From positions 169,878,035 through 169,942,034 of the forward strand of contig CM069432.1 of the NCBI GenBank assembly GCA_035610365.1: a DNA stretch of 64,000 bases. The letters run 5' to 3'. Below, in pieces: positions 58,387-64,000 of this stretch. The DNA comes from Aquatica leii (lineage: Eukaryota > Arthropoda > Insecta > Coleoptera > Lampyridae). Made by a program: the position numbers and the translations under genes. Under the pieces are notes generated by a model. It saw only the letters and a program-made list of their open reading frames with translations, did no database searches and was not told the DNA's origin. Each line of letters opens with the position of its first letter. Position 1 is the stretch's first letter.

Positions 58387-58393
58387 GTTCCAT
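58387..58393 (-). pseudogene. Crypton start codon, separated by Gypsy-2
   Basis: On the minus strand ATGGAAC at 58393-58387, followed across the TGCT duplication by AGAAAATATT at 51661 and below. With the Gypsy removed, ATG opens directly into the PEIRAAAADAV frame, so insertion hit codons 3-4 of the recombinase. Confidence 0.7.
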
Positions 58394-59047
58394 ATTTTGA
58401 GTTAATTTGTAAACTTTGTAACTTAAATTAGTTTTAAACAGTTTTAAAGAATTTTATTTAAAACAAAACTTGTTTAAAACAAAAGCAGTTAAATTTTTAG
58501 ATTTGTCACATACTATGATTATTAAAAGTCCCTACATGTCAAAAGGACAGATTTCTACAAAGAATTTCATATTTTTAAATGAAAAGTAGTTTTTCTATAA
58601 TATATTGCACACGTTTAATAATATACTATTGTGGAATTGAGTATAAGAATGGATTTTCTAATTTTGTTTATTATTATATTAAAATATCTCATTTGAGAAA
58701 ATAAAAGTCGGTACCTTAAACGTGGTACAAATTTTGCATAGTGCTAGGTCACAGCAGACACACTGGTGTTTATTCCCGTAATATTGTGTCTTTCTAGCCT
58801 AGGCGGCTCGATAAACTTTAGACAGCGTGTCTGACATGGCTCATGTGGAAAGTAGCCGGTTAGACACTGGTGTCTCCCATGTCACTGAACTTCTTATATT
58901 TGACTACGTTTAAATATGCAATTACATCCATTTACATTGAAAAAATAGGTTTTGTTATTTTTTACTAATTTTTCAATTTAAAAAAACATTTATATCTTGT
59001 GTTTATGAAACATATGATAACCTTTTTGTTTCTAAATATAATAATAA
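58394..59047. other. no gene recognised
   Basis: AT-rich with one less AT-rich block (58,735-58,905) in which ACACTGGTGT occurs twice. Probably upstream DNA of the Crypton and an unknown short element. Confidence 0.4.
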
Positions 59048-60800
59048 ATCGACTACCAAAAAGCGTATGACAGTGTGCCCCACTCATGGTTAATACAAAT
59101 ATTAAAAATATACAAAGTAGATTCCAAATTAATACACTTCCTAGAAGTAATCATGAAAAACTGGAATACCACGCTCAACATCCGAACAAAGATAAACAAT
59201 ATTACATCACAACCCATACAGATCAAACGCGGAGTATACCAGGGAGATTCATTAAGCGCTTTCTGGTTCTGTCTAGCTCTAAACCCCTTATCTAATCTAT
59301 TAAACTATACAAAATACGGATACAACATAACAGGAACACACCCACACAAAATCACTCATTTACTTTACATGGACGACTTAAAACTATTAGTAGCTACAAA
59401 ACAGCAACTCAACCAACTACTAAAAATAACCGAAACATTTAGTAAAGATATAAACATGACATTTGGAATTGATAAGTGTAAAGTAAATAGTATAGTCAAA
59501 GGAAGACAAACAAAACAAGAAGATTACTCACTAGAAGATAACACCGACCACATAGAAGCAATGGGAAGAACAGACGACTACAAATACCTAGGATACAGAC
59601 AAAAAATAGGAATAGAAAACACAAATATTAAAGAAGAACTAAAACAAAAATACAGACAAAGGCTTATCACAATACTAAAGACAGAACTAACAGCAAGAAT
59701 CAAGACAAAGGCAATAAATACGTATGCTATACCTATATTAACATATTCATTTGGAATAGTAAAATGGAGCGACACAGACCTAGAAGCGCTTAATACACTA
59801 ACACGCTCACATTGTCATAAACACAGAATACACCACATACACTCTGCAACAGAAAGATTTACACTAAACAGAAAAGAGGAGGGAAGGGATTCATAGATAT
59901 AAAAAACCTACATTACAATCAAATACATAACCTGAGAGAATACTTTATAGAAAGAGCAGAAACTAGCAATATACATAAAGCAATCACGCATATCAATACC
60001 TCGGCTACACCACTACAATTTCACAATCAAACATTCAATCCCCTGGATAATATAACGGCAACACATACAAAGAAAACGAACTGGAAGCAAAAAACACTAC
60101 ATGGAAAACACCTAAATCAACTAATGCAACCACACATAGATCACGAAGCATCCAATACATGGCTAAGAAAAGGCAACATATACGGTGAAACGGAAGGATT
60201 CATGGTAGCAATACAAGACCAAGTAATCAAAACCCGATACTTTAGTAAACACATCATCAAAGACCCCAACACAACTACAGATAAGTGCAGACTATGTAAA
60301 CAGCAAATAGAAACAATAGATCACATTATAACTGGATGTACAACACTAGCGAACACAGAGTACACCAGAAGACACAACAATATTATAGCAAAAAAAATAC
60401 ATCAACAACTTTCGAAACAACACAAACTCACATCACAAGTACATAAGGCAAAATATACTAGAGAACAACGAATACAGACTGTACTGGAACAGAAGTGTTA
60501 CAACTGATAAAACTACTCTGCACAACAAACCGGACATCATTCTTACCAATAAAAAGAAAAAAATAACAAAACTAATCGAAATATCAGTATCGAACACTGC
60601 TAATATTCAAAAGAAAACAGGAGAAAAAATTGAAAAATACATTCAACTGGCTGAGGAAATCAAAGACATGTGGCATCAGGACAGGGTAAAAATAGTACCA
60701 ATTATATTATCAGCACAGGGGTCATCCCACACAACCTGCACAAATGCATTGAAACATTGGAACTACATCCTAACACATATATATATATACATATTAAGTG
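59048..60800 (+). pseudogene. 5'-truncated non-LTR retrotransposon (R2/R4/Dong type with restriction-like endonuclease)
   Basis: Reading starts abruptly at KAYDSVPHSWL, an internal RT motif, so the 5' part is missing. RT: GVYQGDSLSAFWFCLALNPL, LLYMDDLKLL (about 59362-59390), KCKVNSIVKG, YKYLGY. A frameshift near 59878 leads to GGKGFIDIKNLHYNQ and on to WLRKGNIYGETEGFM. The zinc-binding CRLCKQQIETIDHIITGC is at 60285-60340. After a shift near 60485: KPDIIL and LIEISV, the PD/E-type endonuclease core, then GVIPHNLHKCIETLELHPN after another shift. An AT microsatellite near 60,780 may be the 3' end. Gene order (RT, CCHC, endonuclease) is that of R2/R4/Dong. Inactive. Confidence 0.8.
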
Positions 60801-60806
60801 TTATTA

Positions 60807-61077
60807 CGAAGCCCAAAAGTGCATGTTATATGTACAATACGAAGCCCGATACCTACTTACGAAGCCCGATTTTGGGCTTCGTAAAAAATACGTGTATCTT
60901 AGTGTTGTAGATAAAAAGTTATGACTTATGGTACAATCAACTTTTTTCTTAAAAAGGCTTCGTAAAGTAGACCAGATACCTAAAAATATACACGTTTAGT
61001 TCGAGTCAAACGTTGTAGATAGCGCACGAGTTTCAATGTATATACAATGGATATATTTGTTCGATTGTTCGAAGCCC
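60807..61077. repeat. cluster of CGAAGCCC words with a perfect hairpin
   Basis: CGAAGCCC at 60807, 60840, 60860 and 61070, and inverse forms at 60874 and 60956. At 60857-60884 TTACGAAGCCC and GGGCTTCGTAA form an 11-bp perfect stem with a 6-base loop. These may be subterminal parts of a small element. Confidence 0.6.
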
Positions 61078-61084
61078 GTAGTGC

Positions 61085-61635
61085 TTTCTGTGTAATACCA
61101 ATCCCTTAAATGCGGCAACGCTACAAAAAATGATAAATGTACATAAATATGTTACTAACAAAATGATTATTTAAAAGTAATACCTCTTGCAAGCGAATAT
61201 TGATTTATATCGCAATAAAATGCAGAAAAAGTTATTGTTTAATTTTTGCAGCATCTTCCTTATAATCATTTATGACTTTCTGTTTAGATGTACCTGAAAT
61301 ACTAAGAACTCAAATTTTATTACATTCTAAAGATGTTTCTACAAACAAGTACTTATGTACCACATTTTACTTATTATTTTATTAAAACACATAATTTGCT
61401 CTTGCAACTGATCTTTTAATATAGGTTTGCTAAAACATTTGATCTCAATGGATAAAAGACAATCTTTACTCTAGAAAATAAACGATTTTCCCAAGACTAA
61501 TATGTTTACATTGCAGTTTACTTACTCCTTGCTGTTCAGTATTATAATTGTTTAGAAGTACATCTATTTTTGTATTATTTTTATTTCTTTTTTGCATACA
61601 GATAAGTCGTTTTGTCGTTTTATTTGAACGCATTC
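61085..61635. other. no gene recognised
   Basis: AT-rich DNA without motif. Confidence 0.4.
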
Positions 61636-61637
61636 AG

Positions 61638-61800
61638 AACCGAAATCTGGAACCGGATAAAACCGGTTCTTCTATTACAATATATAGGTTCCGATTCCGA
61701 TTCCACACTGAATATAAGTCCAAATTCCGGTTTTGGTTCCATCATGATCAATCGATTCCGATTCTTATTCCGGTTCTTTTTGGTTCCGGTCTAATCCGTT
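61638..61800. repeat. degenerate GGTTCCG / CCGATTCC repeat
   Basis: About 160 bases made of GGAACCGG, GGTTCCGATTCC, CCGGTTC and relatives in both orientations. Open frames through it (61548-61823) are composition artefacts. Confidence 0.6.
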
Positions 61801-62089
61801 TCTTATGCATCTTACAGATTTAGTATGTTCAGATAAATTTTAGTGTTTTATTTTATACATCATTTAAAGTAAAAATAAAATTTCTCAGTTTATATTTCTT
61901 GTATATTTTAAAAAAAACAAAACTGCACTTTTACTGTTCTTAAATGTCAAATACAATTTTAAACAAATTTTGGGAAAAAATGTATAAAATAACACAACTT
62001 ACTTAATGAAGCTTATTTTATTCAAAAAACATAAAAAATAATCAAAGTTGGTTATCAACATTATCACCATAATCTTTATTAGTCGTCGG

Positions 62090-63330
62090 CCAACATTTTA
62101 TATAATAATTAAACTCTAACTGTTCTCCTTTAATGTAACTCATTATTTTATATTATTCATTTTCTGCTGATTAATTGATACTGGAGCATAATAAGCTTTA
62201 TAGGTAAGAGCCTTCGAGTTTTGATTTTGTTTTAATAATCTGAATGTATGAGAAATAGCTTCGTCTAAACACTTAACATATCCTGGAAATGACGCATTGT
62301 AGACAAACTGCATGTATTTTGAAATGGCGAAACTTTCATTTACTTTATCTGTGACCGTTTTTTTCTAGATTAGAGGCAACCAACTCTTAAAATCAAGCAT
62401 ATCTTTGTAAGCAAAATAATGTCTATCGTAAATGTATTTTTTTCTGGAATTTTTAATCATTGTTTCAGACTCCTCCTCTCTGGACAGCCGTCAGAGAAAA
62501 TGCGTAATTCTTGAACTTTTTTGGGTATATGCTTAATACATACCTCATTGGGGCCTTTCAAGGCTTGACCCTAGTGATACATATAGAAATGGCCAGCATT
62601 CGTCTTTAAGTTGTGTATTGTAAAAGAATAAACACAAAGCTGTCTTAAGTAGAATATTTCTTGTATTGTCATTCGCATTCACTGCACAAGTCTACTTGTG
62701 GTCTTCTAAATCTCAAAGAGTAATTTTCATTGAAGTATTTCAGACAAAGTTCGTATTTAACTTTGTTTATCAATTCAGGATACGTTTTAATAAACAGTTC
62801 AAACATAGTCTTCACGTTAAACTTTAAGTCCAGATACCGAATTTTTTGGTAGAATAATGTAAAATTTTATAAGGAAAACATTCAATATCCATTTTAATTT
62901 TAAGGTTAGTTTCTTCTTGATTTTTCTTAACAAACTATTGAAAAAAATCAGTTTTTGAATTCAAGACGCTTAAGACGTCTTGTAATGAATCTTGTTTCAA
63001 TTAAACATTGCAGGAAACGTGTGTTTCTCATTTTTCGGCTTCTCGTCGTACAACTTTGAAATTATTAGATTTTTTCCGACCTCTGTAAATTTGTTTGTAC
63101 ATTGCATTTTGCAACTACAAAAGTTTTCAGTACAAGGTTTAAAATTTTATTAATACAAAGCAAATCAACGTTTACATGCATGGAGATCCTGTTTCTTTTC
63201 CACAGCTTTTCCTGATAAAGAAGTGTATGATTTCCCATATTGACGTGCTAATTTTATTTTATTAACTTTTCATTTTTCTGGATTCCTACGTTTTTTAACA
63301 TTTTATGTTTTATTTTTTTTTAGCTACTAT
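62090..63330 (-). pseudogene. decayed transposon-like gene of an uncharacterised arthropod family
   Basis: Minus strand from about 63330: RQYGKSYTSLSGKAVEKK, a Cys-rich FCSCKMQCTNKFTE stretch, SKLYDEKPKNEKHTF, then (about 62715-62480) a SRLVQ-like C..C segment corresponding to PQVDLCSEC in related proteins, NAGHFYMYH, GQALKGPNEVC and VQELRIFSDGCPERR. The FYMY(D/H)EG.A.KGPNEVCS and FSDGCPGQN words are those of a family frequent in arthropod genomes with a probable RNase H-like transposase fold. Stops and frameshifts are abundant. The superfamily name is unknown to me. Confidence 0.5.
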
Positions 63331-63482
63331 CAGTTGACGACATTGCTTTACTTTGCTTTAACACTTATTTTAAGAACATAAACTACAGCAAAAAAAAACC
63401 ACAAGAAACACAGTCGAACAATATAAAATACTGGCTAAAACATCTGAGCATAATCATAAATCAACCTATCTGTTGAGAGCAA

Positions 63483-63513
63483 AAACAGTACAAGTACAGG
63501 ACTTGTACTGTTT
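63483..63513. repeat. perfect 13-bp inverted repeat (AAACAGTACAAGT / ACTTGTACTGTTT)
   Basis: Arms separated by ACAGG. The right arm with its flank, GGACTTGTACTGTT.(C/T)TAATCTCA.TGA, recurs directly at about 63647-63672. Possible terminus of a small element. Confidence 0.65.
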
Positions 63514-63672
63514 CTAATCTCAATGATAGAAATAGAGCTCTAATATGCGCCTTAAGAATTTGGATTTAGTATTGGTTTTCTACTCATTTAATGCAGATTC
63601 AAATTTAAAACAAAATGGCTATGACAAATGAAAATTTAACATTTTGGACTTGTACTGTTCTTAATCTCACTG

Positions 63673-64000
63673 ATTCAATTAATCTATCTAGTTTATGTAT
63701 GTGTATATGTTTTTAAATACTTAACGAAAAGAAAAGATCAACGTTGTGAAACTCTGTACATATACATTAACTAGAATCAGGACATAGAATGTTAAGCTTT
63801 TGCAGTTTTCTTGGTTAAGATTATAAGCGACTTTTAGCTTAGACCGCGTTGTAATTAAACACCCAGACTTGGTCCTAGTCTCTGACCTGTTACATTTATT
63901 GTTGCACTACTACATCATTTTCTCTTAGTTACTACGCTTGTTTTTAAGACAGTACGTTTGATTTACTAGTAACCAGTCGATAAGTGATTTATTTACCGTT
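63673..64000. other. no gene recognised
   Basis: AT-rich end of the window, no motif. Confidence 0.4.

Noticed and set aside
61548-61823. 91-codon open stretch rich in Phe and Arg
   Set aside because: Translation of the degenerate GGTTCCG repeat; three overlapping frames are open for the same reason.

Overview
The window is AT-rich nuclear DNA of an animal, most likely an arthropod and probably an insect. The signs are spliced genes with GT/AG introns, Ty3/Gypsy elements with insect-type structure, and hAT, pogo, Crypton and IS630/Tc1-like remnants whose protein families are common in insects. I cannot name a species. Only one clear host gene is present, a two-exon HCFC1R1-like gene at 121-974. 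Almost everything else that can be recognised is transposon.

Layout. 0.1-1 kb: host gene. 2.2-3.5 kb: a hAT copy with a perfect 8-bp target duplication. 3.9-9.25 kb: a broken Gypsy gag split by element A (4416-9198), which itself contains element B (5111-8069) carrying a spliced DUF4806-like gene. 9.6-17.6 kb: elements D and C and two hAT MITEs; C encodes a decayed spliced IS630/Tc1-like transposase. 18-25 kb: tandem 'R' repeats, a decayed CsRn1-like Gypsy (minus), a Gypsy LTR with a gag stub, and an 18S-rRNA-like segment followed by a LINE-like tail. 24.6-31.1 kb: a three-level nest, R repeat > hAT > Gypsy-1. 31.75-35.9 kb: a complete but mutated pogo-type element. 36-44 kb: mostly featureless AT-rich DNA. 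44.07-47.12 kb: element F, with 8-bp target duplications and subterminal TGTACTC arrays around remnants of an uncharacterised arthropod protein family. 47-50 kb: further hAT and Tc1-like relics. 50.7-58.4 kb: a Crypton tyrosine recombinase interrupted near its start codon by the young Gypsy-2. 59-60.8 kb: a 5'-truncated R2/R4/Dong-type LINE. 62-63.3 kb: another decayed transposon-like gene.

The main observations are: (1) at least five elements appear to share a terminal signature, CCCnnnnAGCAC, with 2-bp TA or TG target duplications where these can be read, each with its own subterminal word. One carries a transposase and another only a DUF4806-like gene. (2) Target duplications and uninterrupted reading across insertion sites fix exact boundaries for most nested insertions. 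(3) Gypsy-2 Pol has a classical C2H2 zinc finger between protease and reverse transcriptase. (4) An 18S-like segment is joined to a LINE/SINE-like tail ending in (ACAT)8. All calls come from reading the sequence and from remembered family motifs; no database search was run.
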